From contig NZ_JAIZDB010000002.1 of NCBI RefSeq assembly GCF_029533155.1, positions 62,001 through 126,000 on the forward strand: a stretch of 64,000 nucleotides of DNA, read 5' to 3'. Shown piece after piece: positions 1 to 8,805 of this stretch. The notes under the pieces are model-generated. The model made no database searches. It saw only the letters and a list, made by a program, of their open reading frames with translations, and was not told the DNA's origin. The first letter of the stretch is position 1. Each line of letters begins with the position of its first letter. The position numbers and the translations under genes are program-made. This DNA comes from Psychrobacillus antarcticus. GTDB taxonomy: Bacteria; Bacillota; Bacilli; Bacillales_A; Planococcaceae.

Positions 1-157
1 TGATGCAAATGAAGATGGGTACGTCGAAATGCCGAATGTCGATCCTTTAAGAGAAATGGTTGATTTGATATCAGCTACAAGATCCTATGAAGCCAATGTA
101 ACGGTTTTTAATGCAAACAAAGCTATGTTGTCTAAGGCATTAGAAATAGGAAAATAA
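1..157 (+). CDS. flgC: Flagellar basal-body rod protein FlgC (C-terminal end only)
   Basis: The window opens inside a reading frame (first full codon at 2) that ends at TAA 155-157. The last 51 residues contain [20 protein letters not shown] and [15 protein letters not shown], the conserved C-terminal helix of FlgC, a proximal rod subunit exported by the flagellar type III system. It lies directly upstream of fliE, as in other Bacillales fla/che operons. Its start lies outside the window, so nothing can be said about the N-terminus. Confidence 0.93.
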   Translation, partial: DANEDGYVEMPNVDPLREMVDLISATRSYEANVTVFNANKAMLSKALEIGK

Positions 158-177
158 GAAAGAAGGTATAGTTTAAA

Positions 178-483
178 TTGTCAATTGAATCCATATCATT
201 ATTTAATCCTTCACAAATAAGCCCAGTTTCGACAACTTCAAAGCTAAGTCCTGCAGAGGCTCAAACTGGTTTTGGTGATTTTTTAAAAACTGCCATTCAA
301 TCTGTAAATGAAAATCAAAAAGCATCCGATATAGCTACCGAAAAGCTAATAAATGGTGGGGACATCGAGTTACACGATGTAATGATTGCTTCTCAGAAAG
401 CAAGTATTACATTAAATGCGACATTAGAAATTAGAAACAAAGTTGTAGAGGCATATCAAGAAATAATGCGTATGCAAGTGTAA
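178..483 (+). CDS. fliE: Flagellar hook-basal body complex protein FliE
   Basis: Encodes 101 residues, the usual FliE size. FliE joins the MS ring to the rod and is one of the first substrates through the export gate. The C-terminal half (GDIELHDVMIASQKASITLNATLEIRNKVVEAYQEIMRMQ) carries the family's conserved rod-like helix. The start is TTG at 178, preceded by AGAAGG about ten bases upstream; no ATG fits the length. It sits 20 bases after flgC and 61 before fliF, so it is almost certainly co-transcribed with both. FlgC and FliE together place the window near the 5' part of the fla/che operon. Confidence 0.93.
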   Translation: MSIESISLFNPSQISPVSTTSKLSPAEAQTGFGDFLKTAIQSVNENQKASDIATEKLINGGDIELHDVMIASQKASITLNATLEIRNKVVEAYQEIMRMQV

Positions 484-544
484 CCTCTCTCGGTTATCGC
501 TAAATATATAGAGCAAAAATATTCACCATAACCGGAGGATAATA

Positions 545-2134
545 ATGAATGAACGTATAAAAAAAATGACGAGCGATGTAACCACTTTTTGGAGAAGTCG
601 CACTAAAATGCAAAAAGGAACAATGGTCGGTAGTGTAGTAGGAATTATCATTCTAGCTACCGTTATTACTTTAATGATGAATAGAACTAACTTTGTTCCG
701 CTATATACAGATGTATCTCCATCTGAAATTGGACGTATTAAAGAAACATTAGATGCACAAGGAGTGCTCAATGAAATTGCTCCAGGTGGAACGTCCATCC
801 TAGTACCAGCTGAGCAAGTAGATGCATTATTAGTACAACTAGCAGCAGAAGGTTATCCAGAGTCAGGTATGATCGACTATAGCTTCTTTTCCCAAAACGC
901 TGGATTTGGTATGACTGATAATGAATTTAATGTCCTAAAACTGGCTTCCATGCAAACCGAACTTGCGAAATTGATTAAGGGTGTGGAAGGGGTAAAGGAT
1001 GCCCAAGTAATGATTACCTTACCTGAAGCAGGAGTATTTCTATCACAAACCAATGAAACTGCAAGTGCCGCGATCGTTCTAAATACAAAGGCAGGGTATA
1101 AATTTACAGACTCACAGATTCTGTCCTTATATAACCTAGTATCCAAGTCAATTCCTAACTTAGCACCAGAAGATATCAGCATTAGAAACCAGTACTTAGA
1201 ATACTTTGACCTAGAACAAGCAAATACAAATACAGCCGGTGCAGATGTAAGCGATCAAATGTCTATTAAGAAAACAATTGAGCGTGATTTACAGCGTCAG
1301 GTACAAACAATGTTAGGTACTTTAATGGGACAAGACAAAGTTGTAGTATCTGTAACGACAGATATTGACTTTAAACAGGAAAATCGAGAAGAAAATTTAG
1401 TAGAACCTGTGGATGAAGAGAATATGGCTGGAATTGAAATTAGTGCGCAACGTATTTCTGAAACCTTTACCGGGGAGAATCCAGTAGCGGGAGGTACTCC
1501 AACTGCAGAGGATGCAACTGATAATTTTACCAACTATGTGGAAGGTTCCACATCAAATGGTGATTATGAGCGATTAGAAGACACCATTAATAGTGAAGTA
1601 AATCGAATCCGAAAAGAAATAGTAGAGAGTCCCTATAAAATTAGAGATATAGGTATTCAAGTGATGGTGGAACCACCTGAACCTGACGATTTAGCTTCTA
1701 TGCCTGACGGTGTCGAACAAGATATAGAGCAAATTCTTTCGACAATTATCCGAACTTCTATCGATGAAGAAGCAGGTGGAGAATTGACTGAGGAATTACT
1801 ACAGGAAAAAATTGTTGTATCTGTACAACCGTTTAACGGCAAAGCAGCGACAGTGGCAAGTACACAATCGACTATTCCTTGGTGGATATATGTAATTGGT
1901 GGAATTTTACTTGTTGCAATTATACTTCTAGTTGTATCCTTACTTCGCTCTAGAAAAACAGATGAGGAAGAAATGTTTATTTTAGAAGAGCAACGAGAAG
2001 AACTTAGTGTAGATGATATAAACACAGAAAAAGAAACGGAATCGACTCTAAGAAGAAAACAACTAGAGAAAATGGCGAAAGATAAGCCGGAAGAATTTGC
2101 GAAGTTATTACGTACTTGGATAGCAGAGGATTAA
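545..2134 (+). CDS. fliF: Flagellar MS-ring protein FliF
   Basis: 529 residues. FliF forms the membrane-embedded MS ring on which the motor, rod and export gate assemble. One membrane segment lies near residues 25-45 (VGSVVGIIILATVITLMM) and a second near 443-466 (IPWWIYVIGGILLVAIILLV), with the YscJ/FliF ring-building domains between. The cytoplasmic tail ends in FAKLLRTWIAED, the peptide that binds the N-terminal domain of FliG. The start ATG at 545 has GGAGG at 533. Unusually, the stop codon is followed by a palindrome and a repeat element before fliG, where most Bacillales have only a few bases. Confidence 0.97.
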   Translation: MNERIKKMTSDVTTFWRSRTKMQKGTMVGSVVGIIILATVITLMMNRTNFVPLYTDVSPSEIGRIKETLDAQGVLNEIAPGGTSILVPAEQVDALLVQLAAEGYPESGMIDYSFFSQNAGFGMTDNEFNVLKLASMQTELAKLIKGVEGVKDAQVMITLPEAGVFLSQTNETASAAIVLNTKAGYKFTDSQILSLYNLVSKSIPNLAPEDISIRNQYLEYFDLEQANTNTAGADVSDQMSIKKTIERDLQRQVQTMLGTLMGQDKVVVSVTTDIDFKQENREENLVEPVDEENMAGIEISAQRISETFTGENPVAGGTPTAEDATDNFTNYVEGSTSNGDYERLEDTINSEVNRIRKEIVESPYKIRDIGIQVMVEPPEPDDLASMPDGVEQDIEQILSTIIRTSIDEEAGGELTEELLQEKIVVSVQPFNGKAATVASTQSTIPWWIYVIGGILLVAIILLVVSLLRSRKTDEEEMFILEEQREELSVDDINTEKETESTLRRKQLEKMAKDKPEEFAKLLRTWIAED

Positions 2135-2155
2135 CTTTATTTGCAGAATAAAGTT
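2133..2155 (+). other. AT-rich hairpin at the end of fliF
   Basis: AACTTTATT, a five-base loop (TGCAG) and AATAAAGTT form a perfect 9-bp palindrome that overlaps the fliF stop codon. There is no T-run after it, so it is not a standard intrinsic terminator. It may instead protect the fliF 3' end or form part of the following repeat, whose second copy (upstream of rnjB) also begins next to a hairpin. Confidence 0.6.
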
Positions 2156-2248
2156 AAAGCCTCCGGCGGATGTCACAGATTTTGAAAGGAGTTAACCCGG
2201 AAAACCGGGTTCAAAATCTGGACGCAATTGCGCCGAGGCGCAATTGAT
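2156..2248 (+). repeat. Family C intergenic repeat, copy 1 (fliF-fliG)
   Basis: The left arm starts AAGCCTCCGGCGGATGTCA and runs into CAGATTTTGAA. The right arm runs TTCAAAATCTG, GACGCAATTGCGCC, GAGGCGCAATTGATT. CAGATTTTGAA and TTCAAAATCTG are an 11-bp inverted repeat. The tip is a second perfect hairpin, AACCCGG-AAAA-CCGGGTT, and the right arm holds a third, CAATTGCGCC-GA-GGCGCAATTG (2225-2246). Both arms recur almost exactly at 57124-57279 upstream of rnjB, with a different, longer tip. The fliG ribosome-binding site begins immediately after the element, so the fla/che mRNA must carry this structure. Confidence 0.85.
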
Positions 2249-2261
2249 TGGAGGGACGGCT

Positions 2262-3275
2262 ATGATTAAAAAAGAAAAAGATTTAAGTGGTAAACAAAAA
2301 GCCGCGCTCTTATTAATTTCTCTCGGACCTGAAGTGTCTGCTTCTATTTATAAACATTTAAATGAAGAAGAAATTGAGCGTTTAACTCTTGAAATATCAG
2401 GTGTAAAAAAAGTAGAGCCTGAAATTAAAGAAGGTATAATAGAAGAATTTCACACTATAGCTTTAGCACAGGACTATATTTCTCAGGGTGGTATTGGATA
2501 CGCAAAAACGGTTTTAGAAAAAGCATTAGGTACGGAACATGCGCAGGCAATTATTAATCGACTTACTTCTTCATTGCAAGTGCGTCCTTTTGATTTTGCT
2601 AGACGTGCAGAACCAGCTCAACTGTTTAACTTTATTCAAAATGAGCATCCGCAAACGATCGCACTTATCCTTTCTTATTTAGAGGCACAACAAGCAGGAA
2701 TAATTCTTTCTTCTTTACCACAGGAAATGCAAGCAGATATTGCCAAAAGAATAGCAACGATGGATTCGACTTCACCTGAAGTAATAAGTGAAATAGAATC
2801 AGTTCTTGAACGCAAGCTATCTTCGACTGTAACACAGGATTACACGGAGACAGGCGGTATCGATGCAGTCGTAGAAGTGTTAAATGGTGTGGATAGAACA
2901 ACAGAGAAAACAATCTTGGATGCATTAGAAATACAAGATCCTGAACTTGCCGAAGAGATTAAGAAAAGAATGTTCGTATTCGAAGATATCGTTACACTTG
3001 ATAATCGCTCTATTCAACGAGTTATTCGTGACTGTGAAAACGAAGATTTACTACTTTCTATGAAGGTTTCAAGTGAAGAAGTTAAAGACGTTATCTTCCG
3101 TAATATGTCCGTACGTATGGCCGATACTTTCAAGGAAGAAATGGAGATTATGGGTCCAGTTCGTCTACGTGACGTAGAAGAAGCTCAATCTAGAATTGTA
3201 ACTGTCATTAGAAGATTGGAAGACGCTGGTGAAATAATAATTGCTCGTGGCGGAGGAGATGACATCATTGTCTAA
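2262..3275 (+). CDS. fliG: Flagellar motor switch protein FliG
   Basis: 337 residues, the normal length. FliG is the C-ring protein that touches both FliF and the stator and reverses the motor. The middle domain has the EHPQTIALILSYL motif (EHPQ...R type), and the C-terminal domain has the charged torque helix (LLSMKVSSEEVKDVIFRNMS, then MADTFKEEMEIMGPVRLRDVEEAQ). I place the start at ATG 2262, with GGAGGG at 2250-2254. An upstream in-frame codon at 2244 lies inside the family C repeat and has no ribosome-binding site. The end overlaps the start of fliH by 8 bases. Confidence 0.96.
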   Translation: MIKKEKDLSGKQKAALLLISLGPEVSASIYKHLNEEEIERLTLEISGVKKVEPEIKEGIIEEFHTIALAQDYISQGGIGYAKTVLEKALGTEHAQAIINRLTSSLQVRPFDFARRAEPAQLFNFIQNEHPQTIALILSYLEAQQAGIILSSLPQEMQADIAKRIATMDSTSPEVISEIESVLERKLSSTVTQDYTETGGIDAVVEVLNGVDRTTEKTILDALEIQDPELAEEIKKRMFVFEDIVTLDNRSIQRVIRDCENEDLLLSMKVSSEEVKDVIFRNMSVRMADTFKEEMEIMGPVRLRDVEEAQSRIVTVIRRLEDAGEIIIARGGGDDIIV

Positions 3276-4038
3276 AATTTTCCGGAATGTGTATTTTAAT
3301 GAAACAAAGGAAAATTCCAAGCCCATTCATATAAGGAATTTAGATGTTCGAGAAATGATGAACACTGACGAGCCATTGACTTTAGATGTTCTTACACAAG
3401 AGCGAGGTAGAATGTTGGAACAGGTGAACGAAGAGATAGCAGATAAAAAGTCCCTATTAACGAAAGATATCGAAGAGACTAAACATTTTATCGAAAATCA
3501 GTTGACTATGTGGGAACAAGAGAAGATAGGCTTCCAGCAGCAAGCATATGATGAAGGCTTCATGCAAGGAATAGAAGAAGGGCGCTTAAAAGTGCAAGCA
3601 GATATGCAACATTCATTGAAAATTGCTAATGATGCAATGAAAACTGCTCATGAAAATGCGGCAAATTACTTACAACAACAAGAACATGTCATTCTAGAAC
3701 TAGCTATACGAACTGCAGAACGAATTATTGCAACGAAGCTAGATGAAAATGATGAATTGTTTCTATCAATTGTTAAAAGAGGGTTAAAAGAAGCAAGAGA
3801 AATGAAAGAGATAAAACTATATGTTTCTCCAACCTATTTTGAACTTGTATCTAAAAATAGGGAAGAGCTCTCCTCCATTTTTCCTGTAGATGTACCTTTT
3901 ATGATCTTTGTTGATGAAGATATGAATGAAACAGATTGTTATATAGAAACTAATCACGGAAGAATCGTCGTCAGTATTGATGAGCAAGTGCAGGAGCTGC
4001 GAAGTAAGCTAGTAGATATTCTAGATAGTATGGAGTGA
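3268..4038 (+). CDS. fliH: Flagellar export ATPase regulator FliH
   Basis: About 256 residues. FliH dimerises, binds the FliI ATPase and docks it at the C-ring/export gate. The middle is a long charged helix with a Gly-spaced stretch (AYDEGFMQGIEEGRLKV), typical of FliH, and the C-terminal part resembles the peripheral stalk of V/F-ATPases. I prefer TTG 3268 (MSKIFRNVYFNE), with AGGAG at 3254-3258 nine bases upstream; ATG 3259, in the same frame, is too close to that site. Overlaps fliG and ends beside fliI, indicating translational coupling. Confidence 0.9.
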   Translation: MSKIFRNVYFNETKENSKPIHIRNLDVREMMNTDEPLTLDVLTQERGRMLEQVNEEIADKKSLLTKDIEETKHFIENQLTMWEQEKIGFQQQAYDEGFMQGIEEGRLKVQADMQHSLKIANDAMKTAHENAANYLQQQEHVILELAIRTAERIIATKLDENDELFLSIVKRGLKEAREMKEIKLYVSPTYFELVSKNREELSSIFPVDVPFMIFVDEDMNETDCYIETNHGRIVVSIDEQVQELRSKLVDILDSME

Positions 4039-4043
4039 ATGTG

Positions 4044-5366
4044 ATGAAAGCAGTAGATTTGATTCAACAAGTTTCGAACATACCTACCTTTAAAAAATAT
4101 GGTCGAGTTAGTCGAGTTGTTGGATTAATGATTGAATCACAGGGTCCTGAAAGTTCAGTTGGAGATGTTTGTAAAATCCATATAAACTCAGCCAAAACTG
4201 GAGCTTCCGTTATTCTTGCAGAGGTCGTTGGTTTTAAGGAAGAAATTGTCGTATTAATGCCCTATACGAATATTAGAGAAATATCTACAGGTTGCTTAGT
4301 GGAAGGGACGAATAGTCCGTTAGAGATTAAGGTAGGTCCAGAACTAATAGGAAGAGTATTAGATTCAATGGGGAATCCAATTGATGGATCTGTTTTACCA
4401 AAAGGTTTGATGACAGTTGGAACCGAAAAAGATTCCCCAAATCCTTTGACTAGACCACCTATAGAAGAGCAAATCGAAGTAGGTGTAAAGGCAATCGATG
4501 GTATGCTAACCGTCGGAAAAGGTCAAAGGGTAGGTATTTTCGCAGGATCTGGTGTAGGGAAGAGTACTTTACTTGGAATGATCGCTAGAAATACTAACGC
4601 AGATTTAAATGTCATCGCCCTAATTGGGGAGCGTGGTAGAGAAGTTCGAGAGTTTATCGAAAGAGATTTGGGAAAAGAAGGATTACAAAAATCGATTATT
4701 GTAGCAGCTACTTCTGACCAGCCTGCATTAATGCGGATTAAAGGTGCATTTACAGCTACAGCTATCGCAGAATACTTCCGTGATAAAGGATTAAACGTCA
4801 TGCTTATGATGGATTCCGTTACTCGTGTAGCAATGGCACAACGGGAAGTAGGTCTTGCAGTAGGAGAACCTCCAGCTACTAGAGGGTATACCCCATCGGT
4901 ATTTTCCATTTTACCTAAGCTGTTAGAGCGAACAGGTACAAATGAATTTGGTACAATTACTGCGTTCTATACTGTATTAGTTGATGGCGACGATATGAAT
5001 GAACCAATAGCAGATACTGTTCGTGGTATTTTAGATGGTCATATTGTGTTGGATCGCTCACTCGCTAACAAGGGGCAGTATCCAGCTATTAATGTGTTAA
5101 AAAGTATAAGTCGACTTATGAATCATATTTCAGATGAAAAACATGTGAAAGCTGCAGAAAGATTACGGGATTTATATTTTACGTACAACAAATCAGAAGA
5201 TCTGATCAATATTGGAGCGTATAAACGTGGCACATCTCGCGAAATCGACGAAGCTATTCTGTATGAACCTTTAATAACATCTTTTCTAAAACAAGGATAT
5301 TTGGATAAGGTATCTTTGGAGTCCTCTGTAGATGAATTAGTGAAATTATCAGGCGGTGTATCCTAA
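4044..5366 (+). CDS. fliI: Flagellum-specific ATPase FliI
   Basis: 440 residues from ATG 4044 (TGGAG at 4031), close to the family norm; GTG codons at 4035 and 4041 are less well placed. FliI is the F1-beta-like ATPase that helps unload chaperone-substrate complexes at the export gate. The Walker A loop GSGVGKST is at residues 168-175, and the Walker B region VMLMMDSVTR is near 250. The ATPase signature PSVFSILPKLLERTG follows. Belongs to the FliH-FliI-FliJ export module; its stop codon shares a base with the fliJ start. Confidence 0.97.
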   Translation: MKAVDLIQQVSNIPTFKKYGRVSRVVGLMIESQGPESSVGDVCKIHINSAKTGASVILAEVVGFKEEIVVLMPYTNIREISTGCLVEGTNSPLEIKVGPELIGRVLDSMGNPIDGSVLPKGLMTVGTEKDSPNPLTRPPIEEQIEVGVKAIDGMLTVGKGQRVGIFAGSGVGKSTLLGMIARNTNADLNVIALIGERGREVREFIERDLGKEGLQKSIIVAATSDQPALMRIKGAFTATAIAEYFRDKGLNVMLMMDSVTRVAMAQREVGLAVGEPPATRGYTPSVFSILPKLLERTGTNEFGTITAFYTVLVDGDDMNEPIADTVRGILDGHIVLDRSLANKGQYPAINVLKSISRLMNHISDEKHVKAAERLRDLYFTYNKSEDLINIGAYKRGTSREIDEAILYEPLITSFLKQGYLDKVSLESSVDELVKLSGGVS

Positions 5367-5815
5367 TGGTTGCTTATCAATTTAAATTTGCGAAAGTTTT
5401 AACGATTCGGGAACAACAAAAATCGGAAACGGAGTTGGCTTACAAAGAATCCGTATCAGCTTTCGAAAAAGTTGCAACAGAACTATATAATTTGTTGAAG
5501 AAAAAAGAAGATACGGTGGACATCCAAAATAATCTGCTAGTATCTGGTCTTTCCGTAGATAATATTCATCATTACTCTCACTATATTGAAGGTCTACAAA
5601 AAAGAATAGATGTTGTTCAAAAGGAAGTCATTCAAGCCAGATCTAAAATGAATTGGGTGGAAGAAAAACTTCTAGAAAAATCATTAGAAGTGAGAAAGTT
5701 TGAAAAGATACAAGAAAAAGACTTAGAGCAGTTTCAACAAGAGCAACAAAGACTTGAAACGATCCAATTAGATGAAATATCTTCTTTAAAGTTTCAAAAC
5801 AAAGAGATTAGGTGA
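5366..5815 (+). CDS. fliJ: Flagellar export protein FliJ
   Basis: 149 residues, almost entirely predicted coiled coil (many K/E/Q, hydrophobic heptads), as expected for the stalk-like FliJ that links the FliI hexamer to FlhA and recycles chaperones. The start ATG 5366 overlaps the fliI stop (TAATG). Sequence conservation of FliJ is low, so the call rests on length, coiled-coil character and position between fliI and the ylxF/fliK pair. Confidence 0.9.
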   Translation: MVAYQFKFAKVLTIREQQKSETELAYKESVSAFEKVATELYNLLKKKEDTVDIQNNLLVSGLSVDNIHHYSHYIEGLQKRIDVVQKEVIQARSKMNWVEEKLLEKSLEVRKFEKIQEKDLEQFQQEQQRLETIQLDEISSLKFQNKEIR

Positions 5816-5823
5816 GTAAAAGC

Positions 5824-6423
5824 ATGGCTAAAAGGAACAAAACAAATAAAGGCATGGAACAAGTAGATGGGGAAACAAAAGGTATAGGTAAAATTAAAAT
5901 GTTATTTTATTGGTTTATCATTCCTGTTTTATTTGCTTTACTTCTCTTACTAGTAATTGCTCAAATAGCAAATATAAACGTTTTTGAAAAAGGAAAAGAG
6001 ATAACTGGTTTTGGTGAGGAACAAATTTTAACAGAAGACAAAAAAACAGATGTATTAGAAGAACGAGTTGTCTCTTTACAAGCGGAAATACAAGAAAAAG
6101 AAGCTCAAATTGACAAAGTTCGAACAGAACTAGATAAATCTGCAACGGAGAAGGAAGCACTTTTATTAGAACAAGAAAGATTAATAGAAGAAATTGCAAC
6201 ATTAACAAGAAACCAAGAGAGTTCCAAGCGAGATTATGCAGAAATTGTTTCTACCTTTGAAAAGATGTCTGCAAAAACAGCAGCACCAGTAATCATTAAT
6301 ATGAGTGATGCAGAAGCTTTACGCATTTTGACTAGTCTTAAACCAGATACTGTAGCAAGCATCTATGAAAAAATGACCCCAGCGGATGCTGCCAAGTATA
6401 CAGAATTAATGACGAAACAATAA
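5824..6423 (+). CDS. ylxF: YlxF-like membrane coiled-coil protein (MgtE-intracellular-N-like domain)
   Basis: 199 residues from ATG 5824 (AGGTGA at 5810-5815); GTG 5812 would add four residues and overlap fliJ. One membrane segment near residues 25-47 (FIIPVLFALLLLLVIAQI) is followed by a coiled coil (about 80-145) and a C-terminal domain with SDAEALRILTSLKPDTVASIYEKMTPADAAKYTELM. This is the short repeat-like fold seen in MgtE N domains and in YlxF/MotE-type proteins. Position between fliJ and fliK matches ylxF of Bacillus subtilis. A role in stator or switch assembly, by analogy with MotE, is inference. Confidence 0.82.
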   Translation: MAKRNKTNKGMEQVDGETKGIGKIKMLFYWFIIPVLFALLLLLVIAQIANINVFEKGKEITGFGEEQILTEDKKTDVLEERVVSLQAEIQEKEAQIDKVRTELDKSATEKEALLLEQERLIEEIATLTRNQESSKRDYAEIVSTFEKMSAKTAAPVIINMSDAEALRILTSLKPDTVASIYEKMTPADAAKYTELMTKQ

Positions 6424-6456
6424 TACTCTATTTTTTGAAGGGAGGTGAAAACAAAC

Positions 6457-7680
6457 ATGAATATCGCTATGGCAGTAAATACAAATGTTAGTGTTACTAC
6501 TCAAACAAGTAGTAAAATGCAAACGAATATGAATAACAGTCAAAAGTTCGGTTCTGTATTTGGACAAATCTTATCCAATTCACAAATACAACCAATTACT
6601 GCACCACAAGTTAACTCTGAAGGAAATGTACTACAAGATTTGCTCGCAATTCTTAATGTAACTTCAATAGAGGAACTTGAATCATTAATAGATTCAGCAG
6701 AGTTAACTGTTAATCCTAAGGAATTAAAAGGGCTTTTAGATAAATTATTAGGTGTGGATAGTGATCAAACACTTGTAAATACAGACCCTAATAAAGAAAT
6801 AATAGAATCGAATGTTTGGGATTTACTAGCAGGTATAAATGAACAAGCAACTAAAATAATAGATTCAATCATTTCTTCCCTAAAAGGACAAGGACCGAGC
6901 AGTCCAGCGGATGCTAAGCAAGCTGTGGAGTTATTAAAAACGGTTCAATTAATAGGAAACAAATCAGATTTAACAATCAAAGAAGAATCCACACTTTTTG
7001 ATCTTAAGCAATTGCTGGAGAATGTGAAGGAAACCGTAGGCAAAGTCGCTACAAATGAAACATCTTCCTCACCACAATTATTAAAGCAACCGATTATTCA
7101 AACTCAAATGGTAGTTAAACAGACTACTCACTCTGTTCAACCAGAGCTAGTTACTGAAACAAAAGAAATTACATCAAATGTACAAGGTGGTACTACTACA
7201 GTTATTCAAACTAAAGTAGAATCAGTTTCCATAACACTACCAACTGAAAAGGCTGCACAGTCAGAAGAATTCGTAAAAGAATTGCAAAAGGTAATGAACC
7301 GTGTGCAGTTTGGACAAGCAGGTGGAGCAAATAGACTCGTTCTTAAACTATTTCCCGAGCATCTGGGTACCATTCGAATTGAATTGATTCAAAAAGATGG
7401 GATGTTGACCGCTAAAATACTAGCATCAACGGCATTAGGTAAAGAAATGCTGGATTCTAACTCGAGTCAATTGAGACAAGGTTTTGCTGGACAAAACATT
7501 CAACTAGAAAAGTTAGAGATTACACAAGCATTACAAGACTCAGTGAGACAAGAGAAGCATCAAAATTTCCAACAATCTTTTAAACAACAACAGCAAGAGC
7601 AAGCTAAAGAAGAGGCTAATATAGAAAGTCAGGAAGAACCAATTTCCTTCGACGATTTCTTAACAGATATGGAGGTTTAA
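6457..7680 (+). CDS. fliK: Flagellar hook-length control protein FliK
   Basis: 407 residues from ATG 6457, with GGAGG at 6441-6445; a GTG inside that site is not the start. FliK is the secreted ruler that sets hook length and switches FlhB specificity. The variable N-terminal two-thirds are rich in T, Q and V. The conserved C-terminal domain (about 265-365) contains NRLVLKLFPEHLGTIRIELIQKDGMLTAKI, matching the Flg_hook domain (L.L.P..LG.v.v.l). A Gln-rich tail follows (QSFKQQQQEQAKEE). It precedes flgD, as in relatives. Confidence 0.93.
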   Translation: MNIAMAVNTNVSVTTQTSSKMQTNMNNSQKFGSVFGQILSNSQIQPITAPQVNSEGNVLQDLLAILNVTSIEELESLIDSAELTVNPKELKGLLDKLLGVDSDQTLVNTDPNKEIIESNVWDLLAGINEQATKIIDSIISSLKGQGPSSPADAKQAVELLKTVQLIGNKSDLTIKEESTLFDLKQLLENVKETVGKVATNETSSSPQLLKQPIIQTQMVVKQTTHSVQPELVTETKEITSNVQGGTTTVIQTKVESVSITLPTEKAAQSEEFVKELQKVMNRVQFGQAGGANRLVLKLFPEHLGTIRIELIQKDGMLTAKILASTALGKEMLDSNSSQLRQGFAGQNIQLEKLEITQALQDSVRQEKHQNFQQSFKQQQQEQAKEEANIESQEEPISFDDFLTDMEV

Positions 7681-7683
7681 CAG

Positions 7684-8325
7684 ATGGCAGATTTGACCCC
7701 AATTACTAAAGATATGTATTTGTCTAACAAAGCGACAGCAACAAAAACCACTGGTAGTAGCGAATTAGGGAAAGATGCGTTTTTAAAAATCCTTATGACA
7801 CAACTGCAAAATCAGGATCCAACAAAACCGATGGATGATGCACAATTCATCTCACAAATGGCGCAGTTTTCATCTTTAGAACAAATGACTAACTTAACGA
7901 AAGCCTTTGAAGAATTTGCAGGTGTACAACAACAAAGTCAAATGATCGAATTCAGTAACTTTGTAGGCAAAGAAGTAAAGTGGCATGAACTTACAGATAA
8001 ATTAGATGCTAGTGGAAAGCCGATAACAAATGAAGGTGCTGGATCTATTACTGGTATTAAATTTGTAGATGGAAGCGTGGAATTCACGTTAGCAGATGGA
8101 AAGAAGATAAGCCCTGGAAATATTTCAGAAGTATTATCGGGTAGTTCTAATTCCAATAGTTTAGTAGAAGCTAGCATGCTAATTGGTAAAACGGTAGGTT
8201 ATCAAAATGGCGATACGGTAAGCTCAGGAATAGTACAATCAGTTTCAAAAAAAGATGGAAGTATTGTATATAATTTAGGTGGAGACGTGTCGATCAAAGC
8301 CGACCAGTTTATATCTATCCAATAA
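7684..8325 (+). CDS. flgD: Flagellar hook-capping protein FlgD
   Basis: 213 residues. FlgD caps the growing hook and lets FlgE subunits fold in place. The N-terminal conserved motif KDAFLKILMTQLQNQDPTKPMDDAQFISQMAQFSSLEQM (residues 29-68) is diagnostic. The C-terminal part has the beta-rich FlgD Ig/tudor-like region (GSVEFTLADGKKISPGNISEV). Starts 3 bases after fliK with its ribosome-binding site (GGAGG) in the fliK 3' end. Belongs to the hook cluster fliK-flgD-TIGR02530-flgE. Confidence 0.95.
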   Translation: MADLTPITKDMYLSNKATATKTTGSSELGKDAFLKILMTQLQNQDPTKPMDDAQFISQMAQFSSLEQMTNLTKAFEEFAGVQQQSQMIEFSNFVGKEVKWHELTDKLDASGKPITNEGAGSITGIKFVDGSVEFTLADGKKISPGNISEVLSGSSNSNSLVEASMLIGKTVGYQNGDTVSSGIVQSVSKKDGSIVYNLGGDVSIKADQFISIQ

Positions 8326-8340
8326 GAACGGAGACTTGCA

Positions 8341-8721
8341 ATGGACAATCTTTCGGTAAATCGTGTTCCGCTGCAAACAAAAATCCGTCAACCATTCACA
8401 TCAAACCAAGTAGCTTCACCAAAACAATCTTTCTTACAGCATTTACATGAAGCATCTATCCAAACAGAATTAAAGATAAGTAAACATGCAAACCAACGTT
8501 TACAAGATAGAAATATTTATATCTCAGATGCAGAATGGCAATTAGTAAGTGAAAAAGTTTCAGAAGCACGCGCAAAAGGTGTGAACGACTCATTAGTATT
8601 GATGGACCAAGCAGCATTAATCGTCAGTGCAAAAAATTCCACTGTCATTACTGCGATGAATCGCACGGAAGCGAAAGACCAACTATTTACCAATATTGAC
8701 GGTACGATTGTACTGAACTAA
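8341..8721 (+). CDS. TIGR02530-type flagellar operon protein
   Basis: 126 residues. The core SKHANQRLQDRNIYISDAEW and the ending VVTAMNRTE-like TVITAMNRTEAKDQLFTNIDGTIV match the small 'flagellar operon protein' family (TIGR02530) found between flgD and flgE in many Gram-positive bacteria. No membrane segment or signal peptide is visible. Its molecular role is not something I can establish; position suggests hook assembly, perhaps as a chaperone. Ribosome-binding site CGGAGA lies just before ATG 8341. Confidence 0.85.
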   Translation: MDNLSVNRVPLQTKIRQPFTSNQVASPKQSFLQHLHEASIQTELKISKHANQRLQDRNIYISDAEWQLVSEKVSEARAKGVNDSLVLMDQAALIVSAKNSTVITAMNRTEAKDQLFTNIDGTIVLN

Positions 8722-8805
8722 CAAATAATAGCAGGACCTGTAAAGGATGCTATGTGCAGCCGACTGATTGAAGCTAGCACACAAATCGAAGGGAGAACAA
8801 ATTAA

